A stretch of DNA of 64,000 bases from Glossina fuscipes (taxonomy: Eukaryota > Arthropoda > Insecta > Diptera > Glossinidae): positions 4,520,858 through 4,584,857 of the forward strand of contig NW_023998415.1 in assembly GCF_014805625.2 (NCBI RefSeq), in the 5' to 3' direction. A program made the translations under genes and the position numbers. Under the pieces are notes generated by a model. The model did not search any database and was not told where the DNA came from. It was given only the letters and a program-made list of their open reading frames with translations. Positions 23,850 through 36,689 of the stretch are shown piece by piece (position 1 is the first letter of the stretch; every line of letters begins with the position of its first letter).

Positions 23850-24213
23850 GCGGCCTCGTGAAAGCTACACTTCTTTACCATATAACTTGTGGCGCGAAGG
23901 TAGAAGGACTTAAGGCCGAACAACTTTTTACTATACCGATCAATTGAGGAAATAATTCTGAAGCTTAGCTTGTCCGTACGTTAGTCTGTTTTGTTTTTTT
24001 TTTTTTATTCCACATAGAGGAGGCAATTTTTGCAACATTTGAAATGAAATTTGATATACTGACGTTATTTGGTCCAAGGATCAAGTCTATTGAAAATGAA
24101 TTGATTCGGATAATTTTTTTTCGATTATTTGCCATATAACGCTTAATTTTAAGAAGTCGTTACATGAATAACTGTATAGGCTGGTGTAGGGTATTTAAGG
24201 ATGCGCCGTTGCA
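23850..24213 (+). repeat. Family A interspersed repeat, copy 5
   Basis: Includes 'ctataccgatcaattgagg', 'gcttgtccgtacgttagtct', 'catttgaaatgaaatttgat', 'gacgttatttggtcca', 'gccatataacgcttaatttt' and the end 'ggtgtagggtatttaagg'. The right end is well kept. The left end is diverged. Confidence 0.75.
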
Positions 24214-24214
24214 T

Positions 24215-24474
24215 TTGTTTTGTACTTGAGATTTACATTTTGCTGCTGCAGCTGTTAACGCTTGAGAATTATTGGTCAAAAGTACCCGAAATTTTACTGA
24301 TTGCTGTTGCAAAGCCCGACCTAGCTTTGCATTATCTTTTATAATTCATGGATACACTTTGTTTGCGAGACGACGTTGAACGTTTGATCCGTTTATTGTT
24401 TTAATTGTATTGAAGTATTCATCATCGTTTCAATACTGTTAAGGAAATATTTCAGGGTTTGTTTTGCTTTCATT

Positions 24475-24512
<38 letters not shown>

Positions 24513-25200
24513 TGGCGTGTATTGTTTTTTCCTTTAGGGTTTTTATTTTTTACATTTTCTTGTTGTGAAGAAGTTTAAATCAAACTGAAATGCAGAGGAG
24601 GAATGCATACTTTTAGGTGATACGATGCTTTAGTTTTCTCGTTAACACAAGTGCAGAGCTTTAAGCTAAAGTAGATAAAACTTTAAGCGGCACAGTATAT
24701 TTCTAGTAAATTTTTTTTTCTCTTTCTTTTTTTTTTCTTGTTTTTAACTTTAAGTAATAAAAATTAGAAGTACTCGCTTGTAGCCTATGTATATATGTAG
24801 AAATACTTTAAATGTAAATTCCCGTTTGCTTATTAAACTGTTATATTTGAATGGATAAAGACCACGCGACGGGAACATATCTTCGATATTACGGAGCTCA
24901 CACTTCCCTCAACCGCATTGTAGACATATATATGTGAAACTTATACTATACCCCTCTATACCCCGCTATACACGTTCTGCATGTTGAAAAAAAAAAAGAG
25001 AAAAAATCAAAGCTTAAAAAATGAAAATTTTGAACTCCTTCGCACTTATTTCTATCATATTAATTTTAATTCATTATTTCGGTTGCAAAAAAATAAAAGA
25101 AAGAAGAAAAAAAAAAACCAAAAGCGTTCTATTTTGCATTGAAGGGATGATTAGTAGGTTGAAGGTATATTCATACTGTCACAACGTTAGCAACATTGAA
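24215..25200. other. Non-coding stretch with (TG)n
   Basis: No gene is visible. There is a (TG)n run at 24480-24508 and several A/T runs. The plus frame at 25021-25248 is a Lys-rich chance ORF. Confidence 0.6.
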
Positions 25201-25204
25201 AAGG

Positions 25205-25310
25205 AATCTGAAAGGAAGACATATATATTTTTGATAAGTATCAAGTAAGAACCGTTTTAAGTATCTCTGCCTGTCCTGTCTGCAAAAATGATCCGGACAA
25301 TAATTCTACC
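25205..25310 (+). repeat. Probable family B repeat fragment
   Basis: 'atatatttttgataagtatc' and 'tctctgcctgtcctgtctg' occur in the same order and spacing as the 'tatattcttgatcagcatca' and 'tccgtctg' parts of the copy at 17.5 kb. The fragment is short and diverged. Confidence 0.4.
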
Positions 25311-25319
25311 TCTCAGTTA

Positions 25320-25651
25320 TTGGCTACGAATTATTTAAGAGTATTAGAAGTTCTGCCGCGCGAGATGATGGCCGATGGTCAGTCTTCTGGTATAGCTACA
25401 GGCTGAGAGCATCTATGTTTTCAAAAGAGTAGAGTATAGAAATTAAATTTTTGTTTTTTTGCTGTTTCCCGAGTTTGTTTTAAAATAAAAGTAAAGGAAG
25501 AGCATAAAACATTCGCTCATAACCGAAATTTAAAATTCTCTTACTTGTTTTCATTTTCAAATAAATATTTTGTTTATGGCTATTAAAAAGATTTTTTCAT
25601 TTATATTTTTGATTTCATAAATTAATTAAATCGCTCGTTATACATGTATAA

Positions 25652-25695
<44 letters not shown>

Positions 25696-26530
25696 TGATA
25701 ACAGTTTACCATTTGTGTGTTTTATAAAACGTTTTGCTCGTATTTTATGTTCAGCTAATTGATAGAAAAGCATGGCATAGCATGGCATGGCATATGATGT
25801 TTTCGGATTTTCATTTTTTTTTCGTATTAAAAATCTGATTGTAGAGTACATGCATAATGCCTACGCAAGTCTGTTTATTGATTTCAAATTATTTTATGCT
25901 TATTTTGAAGTTTTATAGTTTTTGTGAAACTAATCTGATCCAGATAATCCACATAATCATTGTAGACGCGACTGAATACTCCGTCAATATTCATGTTATA
26001 GATGTTTACCTTTGGGGTACTTTAGAGATGGAATGAAATTGTTATAGATAAACCGGCTTTTCAATACACCTTTGTATTCGCTAATGCGAATGAAGTTCTT
26101 GTTCTTGATTTTCCTGCTTTAACGAACAACGTCTGCTCATCACGTAGACGAGAAAATTGGTAAATCAATGTTGAAAAAAATACAGAAAGGAGACCGCTAC
26201 GATAGCGGAAGCACTTATTTTTCCTGTCGCATTATCGCAGTGCTATGCTTAAGCATTTTTGAAGTAATTTGGAAGAACAAAACATTTAAACATTTCAAAT
26301 ATGACTGCTCTTTCGAATTCCTCTTCGAGGACTTCTTCTTCGTTTCCCTATTTACTTTCCCTACGATACTGGACTTATTCCCCATTGTCACAATTGCATT
26401 TTCTTCAGATCTGCTTGCGGTATAGTTTGGCAGCAGTATGTCTTTGTTTATATTATAATAAAAAAATTCTCTTTCAGATATAATATTATACGTATATAAG
26501 AGAGAAAAGGTGATGTTTATTTATGCATAC
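25320..26530. other. Non-coding stretch with (AT)n
   Basis: No supported gene. An (AT)n tract lies at 25652-25693. The 85-residue plus frame at 26168-26425 has no recognisable motif. Confidence 0.6.
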
Positions 26531-26536
26531 GTGTAA

Positions 26537-26776
26537 GTAAGTGTGCAACGAACTATTAAGGTAGATTACTCCATCATCGATAATGATGTGAAGGTATCCG
26601 TGACTTACATGCCTTTAGAACATGCGGACAACATGGACATCAGAATACATATCAATATAATGACTGGCACACTCACCAACGCCGCAAAACACGTCAACGT
26701 ACTTATTTACTGGACAACTGAAGAACTGCGGGGAAACCTCAAAATCTCTTATATAATTATAATAATTTTTATATGA
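26537..26776 (+). other. Unrecognised coding-like open frame
   Basis: An open frame of about 79 codons with no ATG at its start. It has a more balanced base composition than its flanks and a charged, non-repetitive translation (contains 'VKVSVTYMPLEHADNMDIRI' and 'TGTLTNAAKHVNVLIYW'). I recognise no family. The end runs into AT-rich DNA. It could be an exon fragment, an old transposon piece or chance. Confidence 0.25.
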
Positions 26777-26909
26777 TTCAACATTTATAGTACAAGACTT
26801 ATTAAGTTTGTTCAGATGTGTCTAACACTCACAAGGATTTAAGATAAACCAATCTTTTATGATATGAATCGTTTCAGAGTTCAATTTTTTTTTGTCGATA
26901 CGTGTATTG

Positions 26910-27035
26910 TCTCTCGTACAATGACAAGCTTACGTCTAATGATGATACTTATTGAAAATGATTTGGATCGGATTACTCTTACCACCACTCTTCTCATAAT
27001 GCCTTATTTTGAAAAAGTTGTTATATGGGAACAAT
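26910..27035 (+). repeat. Family A interspersed repeat, partial copy 6
   Basis: Only the right-hand part is clear: 'ttattgaaaatgatttggat' with 'cggattactc', then 'atgccttattttgaaaaagt' and 'tgttatatggg'. It lies head to head with the reverse copy that starts at about 27.3 kb. Confidence 0.6.
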
Positions 27036-27299
27036 TTGCAATTAAAGTTTTCTCTGCAAAAATCATGAGCAATAGCATTTCGACCGACTAAAATTACGTA
27101 AATAATTTGGAAATTTAGAAGTTTCTTCTTTTTAACGAAAATAAGCTAAAAAGCTGAAGCGATCTCATTTTTGTAGCAAAAATCAATCCTCAAATTAGGT
27201 CTTTTTTCCGAATTCCACGCCATGTAAAGGCTCTCATGAAATGTAAGCATGTATGTAAATGTATTTACTTTATGATAAAAATCGGTAAAAACATGGTGT

Positions 27300-27562
27300 G
27301 CCATTAAATATCCTATATCACCCTTCATATATTTGCCTTTCAAAATAGGGAGTTATAGGGGACGTAGTTGAAAATAGCTTTCAATAGCTTTCGTCTTCTG
27401 GTCAAAGCATGTCGGTGCAAAAAACTTTCATCAGAACGAACACAAGAAAATAGGACGACAGACGGACGGACCGAGGGACAAGAATCAGATATCATAAAAG
27501 GTGGGTAATATGTCCCCGCCCATGTACCACAAGTAGTGTAGGATGTAATACAAGAAGAATCA
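27300..27562 (-). repeat. Family A interspersed repeat, copy 7
   Basis: Reverse copy: 'ttaaatatcctatatcaccc', 'cctttcaaaataggga', 'ctttcatcagaacg', 'aacacaagaaaata', the core 'gacgacagacggacggacc' and the outer end 'gtaccacaagtagtgtagga'. The internal part is shortened compared with the 13.1 kb copy. Confidence 0.75.
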
Positions 27563-27865
27563 TAAAAAGTGTGACAAGAAAATTCGCACTACGCCTACAT
27601 AGAGGAGTTGCCATGAAATGCATGCCTTTACGTGGATGTAAGATATAATTTTTGTCATTTTATGATGAAAATAAATCAAGTATTGGAGGCGAACTGCTGC
27701 AGGCAGTTGTATCACTTTAATGTTGTTACTTGTTTTTGATTTAATAAACACGTACACGGAAGATGCATATACCATAGGAGCTTAATATCAAATCTAATCA
27801 AATTCAATAGAAATCGATCCAAGTAATAAAATTATTATTCAAATAATTATATCTGAATATGATAT

Positions 27866-27869
<4 letters not shown>

Positions 27870-27903
<34 letters not shown>
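27870..27903. repeat. Poly-A run (34 bp)
   Basis: Uninterrupted A. No SINE body was recognised next to it, so its origin as a retroposon tail is not supported. Confidence 0.9.
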
Positions 27904-27905
<2 letters not shown>

Positions 27906-29040
27906 AGTGAATACAATTTTTTAAAAACATTGTGAAAACTTATCCAACTAAATTCTTTTGTTTTTTTTTTTTTCTTTTTACTAAGAGTTTTATGTACATT
28001 AGATTTAATTGAGGGAACGGGCGAGAGAGAAAGAGAATGAATCGAATTCAAATGTAAGAAAGAAGAAAAACAAACCTTCGCATTAAAACAATTCAACACC
28101 GACTGACTGCTCCAGTCTAGATTGCATTTTATGAATGAAATGGATTTAAAGCTTTCGGCAAATTTCAAAGTTATTGAATGATTTGCACAAAGACAGACAG
28201 AATGGAAACAGTTGTCGATAGATAGGTAGGTAGATATGTTGTAGAGAAGTTTTTAGAAACCACAAATATAAACTTTAATTAATTTGTGGTAAAAGAAGGG
28301 AAGCCACAATTGCAAACTATTTCGTTAAGTCTGCAAAAGTGCTTCAAGCAATATAATAAACCGGTGGAGAATAACACACATTCAGATACCTTTCTATAGT
28401 TATGCAAAAGTCAAATGAATGCACACCATATGCGGTAGATATGAGGCCACCATAAAAAGTTTTAAAGTGCGTATAATGCGCACTAAATATGGCTGAGATT
28501 TACTTAGCTTGAATGCTTCAATGCTAATGCTTTAGTCTGCATGCACATCAACATTCTTATTAATTAGTGAATATTTATGTTTGGAAGACTTGAAAAAGAC
28601 TCGCCGTCGCTCCAAATTTATTTAACACGCTTTAAAAAATGAAATATGTAAACGCCTAACCCGAGCCCATGTAGCGTTTTTTCCCAAATAAATCCCGCAA
28701 ATATACTATGACATGTGCAATTTAAATATTTTTCTAGAAACGTGCCAAACGCAATAATGTTGATGTTTGGTGCTCCCTTTATAAGTATTTGCGTTAACTT
28801 AGCTGCCAAACAATCAACCAACAAAATTCCTTTACAAACCAACCAACCGAGAAGACTTTCAACTTACTTCCGGTAATTGTTCACACTCTAGAGCAGAAAC
28901 CCTGCTATAGAGAGTTCATATATGAATATAAACGTATGTATGCATGGAAGAGGCAACTGCACACATGCATATGCAAGAACATGCATTTTAACACACACAC
29001 ATTACTCTTTTTTTTTTTTGTAAATAAATGTATACCTCCT

Positions 29041-29048
29041 ATATATAC

Positions 29049-29089
<41 letters not shown>

Positions 29090-29127
29090 TATATATATTA
29101 TATAATATATACGTATATATTATTATA
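29041..29127. repeat. Imperfect (AT)n tract
   Basis: About 85 bp of almost pure A and T with several phase changes. It can form extended hairpins and may be miscopied in assembly. Confidence 0.9.
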
Positions 29128-29916
29128 AGGAACGGCAAGCCAGCTTATTAAGTTAAAATATTACGTTCTCCTTAGACTTACTAATCATGTCTAATATGCT
29201 AATATTTTTATACACTACGACATGTGTGGTAAACTTTTATTAACTTTATGTAGATTTATGCACTATCCCGATTTATGACTTAGAGCAAACTTTCTACGTA
29301 GCTGTAAGGCGGTCTGTCCGTTTGCATTACTGACGATCTGGCGTAAATGAATTTGTTTCTGTGTTCGGTAAAACGCTTTGAATCAATTTAACAAAGTCTA
29401 CCCATTCGTTTGGTTCTTCATCGATCGGATTGCCCAATTGTCTAATTGCATACTAAATGAGAATTGAAAATTATTGGAATCGGGCCTGCCATATAACGGT
29501 TCTAATGAAACGGTGGGCGTGTATATAAGAAAAATATTCATATATATTAATATTTTATGGTGAAAATTAGTTGACAATAAAAATTTGATTGTATCTGCAA
29601 AATGAACTGGACGTAATTTGGCCCATGATTGAATATTTTTCAGGGCCTTACCATGCATCAGGATTTTGAAGAAAAGTAAGCCGTAGTTTTTTCATGCTTC
29701 TATTATGATAGAAATAGGGTGAAGAATAAAAAAATCTTTCATATGTAAATTTATTTTGCTAAATTTGAATTACGTTAGTCCATCTCACATCCCCTTAAGA
29801 TAAAGCTTCTAGGAAGAGCATGCGTTTTTTTTTTTTTTTTTTTACATACAAACAAACTAATATTTATTATAATTTTTGGTATTTTATAATATAAATACAT
29901 AAAGTATTAAATATGG

Positions 29917-29962
29917 TGAAAAGGTGTAGGGTATTTCATCGTTGGCCTGGTCTGATTATAAT
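29917..29962 (+). repeat. Family A right-end fragment
   Basis: 'aaaaggtgtagggtatttca' followed by 'tcgttggcc' matches only the terminal motif of the family. Confidence 0.5.
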
Positions 29963-29964
29963 GC

Positions 29965-30204
29965 TTTTTGCTTGTTTTTAGATTGCATTTTTTAAATTTC
30001 ATGCACATAAATAGTTTATGGGAAAGAAATATAAGTCCTTTCACGACTTTATAAAACCTCAGTAAATAACTAAATAGCTGTCGCGGTCCTATCAAACTAA
30101 CACCGGATGTTCACTGTGTCAAATAGTTTTTGCTTATTTATATTTTTCCGTTATTTTCAGGAATTTTGTCCAGGCACGCAAACGCTGCGATTTTATTAAC
30201 GTAT

Positions 30205-30253
<49 letters not shown>

Positions 30254-30694
30254 GTCGCAAACATGACATAAAGCATTAAAACCGTAAACGAAAGTTTGTT
30301 TATTTGCCTTCAACTCAATTGTGGATATTTTGGATTGTTGTTAGTTTAAGATTTCGCATGTGATTGATTGAATAAATAAACAACAAGACTATAGCTTTCC
30401 TTAAGATACTGTTTAAAAAAAAAAAAGTAAAAAAATTCCTTTCAGCTTAAGAAAAGGCTTTTAAAAGTTTTTTTTGTTTTTTTCTTACTGCCTTATCGGT
30501 TTTTGTTTCTTACCATAAAATTCATTTAAAATGCCATATATAACTCGAAGTCGTACAAAATCGTATAATTAAGTGCACGCTCTTCATTAGTATTTAATTA
30601 TTTTTAATGCCAGAAGAAAGTGGAATTTAAATGAATTTATTTATATTTGCATAATTTTTTCTACACAATTGCTATAATTCAATAATTGTTTAGA

Positions 30695-30733
<39 letters not shown>

Positions 30734-31250
30734 ATATATATAAGCATTTATGATTTCTTATAATCAAGTATTTCCATCAAAAAAAAAAAAAAAATTATCC
30801 ATCATTCAAAGTCCATATGTCCACATGTGAACATGTCCAAATTGATCTGCCAAGCTTAGTTTAGTTTAAGCAGTTACTTAAAGTGTACATGTGTTCTGTT
30901 TTTTTTTTTTTTTGATTTATATACAATAATTGTTGTTAAACCGTTTAGTTATTCGAACACACACATATATTATTAGAAGACAAGCAGTTTTGCACTATAA
31001 GTTGAAGATGTTAGTGGATAGCGTTTGAATGTTCCATAAATTAATAGCAGTGACATGAACAATAATCATCCAAGAAATCATTTTGAATTTGCCTTTGTCA
31101 AATTGTCAATTAAAAATGAATAGTTTATCGAGAATCTTAATTAGATTATATGTATAAGATTCCAATTAGGATATTAGGGAATTATGAGATAACTGTTGAC
31201 CTGACGGACGTCAACTCTCTAAATAAAAAGCTAAGTGGTAAGGATAAATC
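29965..31250. other. Non-coding stretch with (GT)n and (AT)n
   Basis: No gene is visible. (GT)n lies at 30203-30250, (AT)n at 30699-30731, an A run at 30780-30794 and a T run near 30899-30913. Confidence 0.65.
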
Positions 31251-31254
31251 AAGT

Positions 31255-31440
31255 TTGTGAGAATATATCCAACATAGAGAAAGGTTGGAGATAGACTCTT
31301 CTCGCATTCTATCAATTATTAGAATCATTTTCTGAACAAGACTTAAGTATGTCTGTCCATCTGTCTATGTAATTTTTTGTTCAATCTATAGCTCGGAATA
31401 TTAGACATCTTTCCTGATAAATCGATATGTTTACGTCAAA
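31255..31440 (+). repeat. Family A interspersed repeat, diverged copy 8
   Basis: 'aagtttgtgagaatatatcc', 'attctatcaattattagaat' with 'cattttctgaac', and 'gtatgtctgtccatctgtct' followed by 'gttcaatctatag' follow the family's order. The right half is lost or too diverged to trace. Confidence 0.55.
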
Positions 31441-31825
31441 TAAATCAGATTACAAAAATTTTCATATATTTCCATAAGAAGAAGAGCATAAGATCCTGTA
31501 TCGTAAGACCCATTTTTCGAAGAAAGCTTTTGACATTCAAATTTTTCGCGAAAAATGGGTCCGAGATATACAGATTCATGTATGAAATGCGTGGAAAATT
31601 TAATTGAGATGAGATTGAGGATTTTGAACTCGACCCTTCATATATAGAGGTTCTTACAAACATCAAGCTACTATCTTGCTGTGGCAAAAAGATTCAACAT
31701 TTGTTGTTTTATGATGAATATTGATGATAAACAATGGTGCATCAACATCTAAATTTACCTACTTATGGATCGTATTTGTCAATTTTTCATACCCATCTCT
31801 ATATAAACAGATTATGGTTGATTAT

Positions 31826-32013
31826 CTGCGCGAGCAGCCGAGTAGGTAACGAAATTTCAAGTACGGTAGAGTTTAATGTGGTCGTAGCTGTAGCGAGTGT
31901 CCAGTGACTGAAGGCGTACGTCCGATCTCTGCCTCTTTCCTAATCTCTTTATGACCGTCATCTCGTTACGCGAATGGGGGACAATCTCTTGTGCTACTGG
32001 TTCTATTAAAAAA
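31826..32013 (+). mobile_element. tRNA-headed poly-A SINE, copy 2 (head shortened)
   Basis: The head keeps 'gcagccgagtaggta' (box A-like), then jumps to 'ggtagagtttaatgtggtcg', so the box B region is largely deleted. The body follows the 11.6 kb copy: 'gctgtagcgagtgtccagtg', 'gaaggcg', 'gttacgcgaatgg', 'ctactggttctatt' and an A run at about 32009-32020. Confidence 0.75.
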
Positions 32014-32024
32014 AAAAAACAAAG

Positions 32025-33388
32025 GAAAAAACCAAAACATCGTGTGAACTGCGTCGATTCACGTATTGGGCCTTCTTCTACTTATAAGGGTTTTGAGGAA
32101 AAGCAGGCAACAACATCTTAAGTTTTTATACTTTACGATGCAATAACGTAAAGCATAGATTTAATGCCATCTCCATGCCATAGAAGTGCAATAAATGTAC
32201 ATTTTGCATTATAAGCATCTGCCTTAACGGCAAGAGGTACCATTCACGCACCTAGTGACATGAAGACAAGAATTTAAATATGCTACTCAATCAGTTTGTA
32301 AGAGTTGAAAATATTAGGCGTCTTTAACGTGAACATTTACGAAGCGAAAAGAAGTAAATCATTTACGTGCATCTGATTTGGATAAAGCATTTTTATCCAA
32401 GCATTATCATCCTAGTGGAAGCAAAGTTATAAAATATTAACTAACGGATTTTATTTTTTAACTTTACCTAATTTTCACAACGCAGCTACTTGCGACTGAA
32501 TTAATAAATGTTTAAAACATTCAATTATTTACGGATTGTTGGTTTTCAAAGATGCCATGGCATGCCATGTAGGGGGAAAATGCTCAACGTTTAAGAAGCA
32601 TAAGACATACATCGTGCATTAAAATTGAAGGGTTCACTACACTTCTCTGACGTGATGCGATGAGCACCTACTGATGTGATGAACGTTGAACCAAATGTCA
32701 ATTTATTTATGCTCATCCGTGCTTGTTATTACTTGTTATTTATGTTAATACTCAAATGAATTATATATTATTAATTAATTTTTTTTTTTTTTTATTTATT
32801 ACAACAATGCTTAGATTTCTTTTCATCTGTATTCAATTTTAAGACTTACTCGGCATACTGCTTGTAAAATAGTGTTTACGTTGCGAAGGACACTAATGCG
32901 AACTAACTAACGCCTTGTACATGCCTTGTATATGCCTTAGCTACTTTACTTGTTAAGCTTTCAATTCATCATCAAGCGACTTATTCTTGTGACTTATTAT
33001 AGTTGACACTGAAATATTTCATAAAAGTACGTTTTATCCGAAAAAATGCTGATGATCGCTTTTTTTGTTTTTGTGATTGTTTTCATACCTTATACCTTAC
33101 TAACAATCTGACTGAGTGTTAAATTGTATATACTGCTTAAATTTTTTTTTTTTTTTGAATTTTGACGTTTTTTTCATGTGCACTGCATGCAATAAAGAAT
33201 TATAGATACGGAGATGAAAGATTTTATCCGACCACAAAAATGCATTCAGTTTAGATAGGTGAAGATGTTTTAATATATTTTTCTACTAGTACGACACGGG
33301 TTTGTGTGTAGCGGTAACTCAAATTACTCTGTGTATATGTAACTTCTAGTTATCACGGCACGGTACGAACGGTTCTATCTTACTTTTA

Positions 33389-33422
<34 letters not shown>

Positions 33423-34374
33423 AGTCTACTATTTTGAAGTGCTTTGCTCGAAAAAGAAAAGGAAAGGAAGAATTTCCTAAGCATGACTATTTTAAACGCT
33501 GGCTGAATTGTCTACGTAGCCTTGTTCTCTATCACAGACTGTATAGCTGGGTATATTAGATTTGTCCTTTTGTTTGCGTAATTCGCACCATCTGTCCGTT
33601 TATTTATTTTTTCGTTCGATTTTTTAAGGCACTAACAGATCGCGAAAAGTTGATAGGAGTTAAATGAAGCCGTTAAAGGGAATAATGTAATAATTTTATG
33701 ATTTTTTTATAAGAATCGCAAATATATTTTTAAGCAACTATAAGTATGTCCGTCAAGTCGTTGTCCTTTTGTTTGATTTTCAAAATTCATACGAGCTGAG
33801 ATATATGAGCATTTGGCACATGGCCGCCATTCCGCGATTCGATTACAAAGATTAGTTGCTGTACGAGACACAATTAATTTGATAATATTCTTACAATAGC
33901 AACAAATTTTACTTTTATCTTCACCAGCCGACAGAATGAAGAAAGACAAATTTAATTTGAATTGAGATCGGAGCTATCGCAAAGCCGCGATTAGGTTAAC
34001 CATTAATTACAAGCTGTTTAAGATAATGCGTATCAACGATTCGTTTAAAGCTGAATATAACTTTTGTTGTTTAGTGGCGATGTTGTTGTTGTTGCTGTTG
34101 TTTTTCATGTTGTACTAACGTATGATATCAAAAGCGAATTCAGAGTTTTCATATCTCTAGTTATTCTATCTTAAGCAAATGACCTAAGATATCAAAGCAC
34201 TTAGTTTTCTGTTAGTGTGTCTACTTGTGTTAGTAAACTGTGACGATGAGTTAAAGATGATAAACGAGTAAAGCAATATCCAACAATTGCTGTTCAAAGG
34301 AGTGCTAGTAGAATTAAGATTAAATAAAACCTTGACAAAATAGAACGTTGATGATGACGACGATGATGGCGATG

Positions 34375-34416
<42 letters not shown>

Positions 34417-35860
34417 GAGTGAAAAATTATATGTAGAGGTGGGTGCAAATCGTGAATGAGAAGAAAAGAGATTCATAAGAGAAATTGCTTACATCCGCTA
34501 TTCGAAGTGAATTAAAAAAAAAAAAAAAAATGCTAGAACGACAGAGACAAACAGGAAAAAAAAGATGATATACGAATTTTGCAAACACACGCCGAGCACA
34601 CATACAAACATTTGGGTATTTTGAAGCAGGCAAAATTATTTTATGGATAAGTTTTGCGATGTTGCATAGCGCCGTGACTAAGTAACTGATATAAGTAACT
34701 CAAATAAGTTCTCATGTAGTTCCGGAAATAATATTATTATCAACATACATATAGACATTAAATTTTTAACATCATCCAGTAAGCAAGGACTATATTTGTA
34801 TTTAACGGATAGAATGGGGCTAAAGGCCTAAGAGATACTCTACCGTATGTGTAATCGTATGTGTATAAATAAATATTTTGCAAATATTTTGTATTAAGAT
34901 GTCGCATTTTTTTCTACACACACTCGCACTCGCTAAGTTTAATGCATTATCCACTGATTATATTTGTTTGTATGGGTGTGTGCGTGTGTGTGTGTGTGTG
35001 TGTTTATCTGTGTATGTTTGCTTATAAGCCTTTTTCTTTTCTATACTATTTCAATCTTAGGACTTTGTCTCAACTTTTATCGTTACATATCTGGTTGTGA
35101 ACAGTGGTTATGTAAGTTTAAAGCTTTTATAAAAGCATTTTATAAAAATTCCAACAATTTTTTTTTTTTTTGTTTTTAAACGTAAAAGCATTACATTAAA
35201 TCTAAATGAAGGAAATTGTGTGAAATTCTTTTTTCTCTAATAACTCTCTCAAGTGTTTGTATGAATGTGGTTTAAATAAGAAAAACAAATCGACAACGTA
35301 TCTGCGTGTCTTGCGAGATTATTTATTGTTTATTCATTCAGTTTAGAAACTCGCGCACGAACACATCATAAATATGCCGTTTCTCTATGGTCCTTGTACC
35401 TTTAAGTGGGGAAAATTAACAACAACACCATTACATAACAGCATATAAATGCATATATATATATATATATATATATAAGCTAATACATAAGCAGCTGTTG
35501 ACAACACTTTATTGTAGCGAAAAATTACTGATAGATGTTACAGTAGATATAAATTATTGCCGACTAATGCACACTTATAGTCAATGATGCTTGGCCGCAG
35601 AATACACTAACCGATATACCAGAGCGCAAACATTCTCTAACAAGCACATATTTTCACATTTTTCCACTTATTATTTAGTGTTAAGTGGTATTTGCAGTGG
35701 ACACTGTGGTTGCAAAATTTCACGCTTTCGCTCAGATAACTTTGCTTTTTGCTTTGTCTGCTTCGGTTGTCCTTTTTGATAATAATATCATCGCTTCTAT
35801 TATTCTAATCCTTATACTATAGATATTTGTAAATTTATTATTACTATTCGTTTTTTTGTT
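32025..35860. other. Long non-coding stretch with trinucleotide repeats
   Basis: No supported gene. Contents: (AAT)n at 33391-33420, (ATA)n at 34373-34416 preceded by degenerate GATGAC units, (GT)n at 34985-35003, (AT)n at 35455-35476, and scattered A/T runs. Minus-strand Tyr-rich and plus-strand Cys/Val-rich frames are translations of these. Confidence 0.65.
34373..34416. repeat. (ATA)n microsatellite
   Basis: About 44 bp of ATA units following a GATGAC/GATGGC degenerate stretch from about 34349. Confidence 0.95.
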
Positions 35861-35861
35861 T

Positions 35862-36230
35862 ATACCCTACGCCACTTATAATACGCGTATATCAAGTGCA
35901 TATGAATGAATGCAACACTCAGCACAATTTCATATATACACAGCTTTTATTATCTCAATCGATTTAGAATTATTTTATACTCTATATCTATACGTCTCTG
36001 GTAAAAGTGAAATAAACTTGTATGAATGTATTCAACACATAGAACAAATTTGGGGTTGATAAAGCTTCCATTATATTATTTCTCGATTGCGAATGTAACA
36101 TTTGATGTTTGATGTTCGTCAGATCTCACTCGAGATCGTCAGATTTCACTCAAGTGCGAACGCTATTGAAAATGGAACGGAATGAAACTTTCATTTCGAT
36201 ATATATCTTGACCGTTAGTACTCTATGATA
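35862..36230 (+). repeat. Family A interspersed repeat, copy 9
   Basis: It starts 'tttataccctacgccactta' with a clear left end, but is internally rearranged. An 'aaacttgtatgaatgtattc' block appears after a first 'tatgaatgaatgcaac' block, suggesting nested or duplicated left ends. A 20-bp tandem duplication lies at 36118-36157 ('cgtcagatctcactcgagat' and 'cgtcagatttcactcaagtg'). The right part keeps 'gaacgctattgaaaatgg'. Confidence 0.65.
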
Positions 36231-36339
36231 AATATGTTTATAAAATAGCGATTTGGCAAATAAGTACACTCTGCATAGTGTAAATCACGCATGTTCGATA
36301 TAAGTATTCTCATACAAAAATAGGCCTTCATACGACGAT

Positions 36340-36680
36340 GAGGTACAAGGGTAGATTAAGTTTACGCGGATGTATGCAACGCCCATAGGAGCTCGAGGTG
36401 GTCCCATCCTTTATTATATCGACCGCCCTGGAATCACTTTCTCAATCAATTTAATCCATCCATCGGTCTGTCTTGCGATCTTGTGTTCAACTTACGGACC
36501 TCAATTTTGGAGATATTTTTCTGAAATTTAGTATACCGGTGGATTTTGGCTCCGCAACGAATACCATTGCCAATAGCTCGGATCGGATTACTTTTTCGAC
36601 GGCGTATTTTGAAAAAAAAAAAAACAGTTACATGAAGAACTGTAAGATAGGATACAGTATTTAATAGTGGGTGAAGACAT
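36340..36680 (+). repeat. Family A interspersed repeat, copy 10
   Basis: Near-complete on the right: 'attaagtttacgcggatgta', 'tgcaacgcccataggagctc', 'ttattatatcgaccg', 'ttgtgttcaacttacgg', 'gatatttttctgaaatttag', 'gctcggatcggattactttt', 'acatgaagaactgtaaga' and 'cagtatttaatagtgggtg'. It lies in direct order after copy 9. Confidence 0.8.
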
Positions 36681-36689
36681 ATGAACAAC

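Larger units (their letters stand above)
27565..29910. other. AT-rich non-coding stretch
   Basis: No supported gene. It holds an A run of 34 at 27870-27903, a T run near 27961-27974, and a long AT tract with imperfect (AT)n at 29041-29127. Frames through these are low-complexity. Confidence 0.65.

Noticed and set aside
27870..27903. A run of 34 as a retroposon tail
   Set aside because: No retroposon body could be recognised next to it.
33391..33420. (AAT)n as a third AAT-tailed SINE
   Set aside because: The preceding sequence lacks the SINE body ('ccccggctaaa') found before the other AAT tails.
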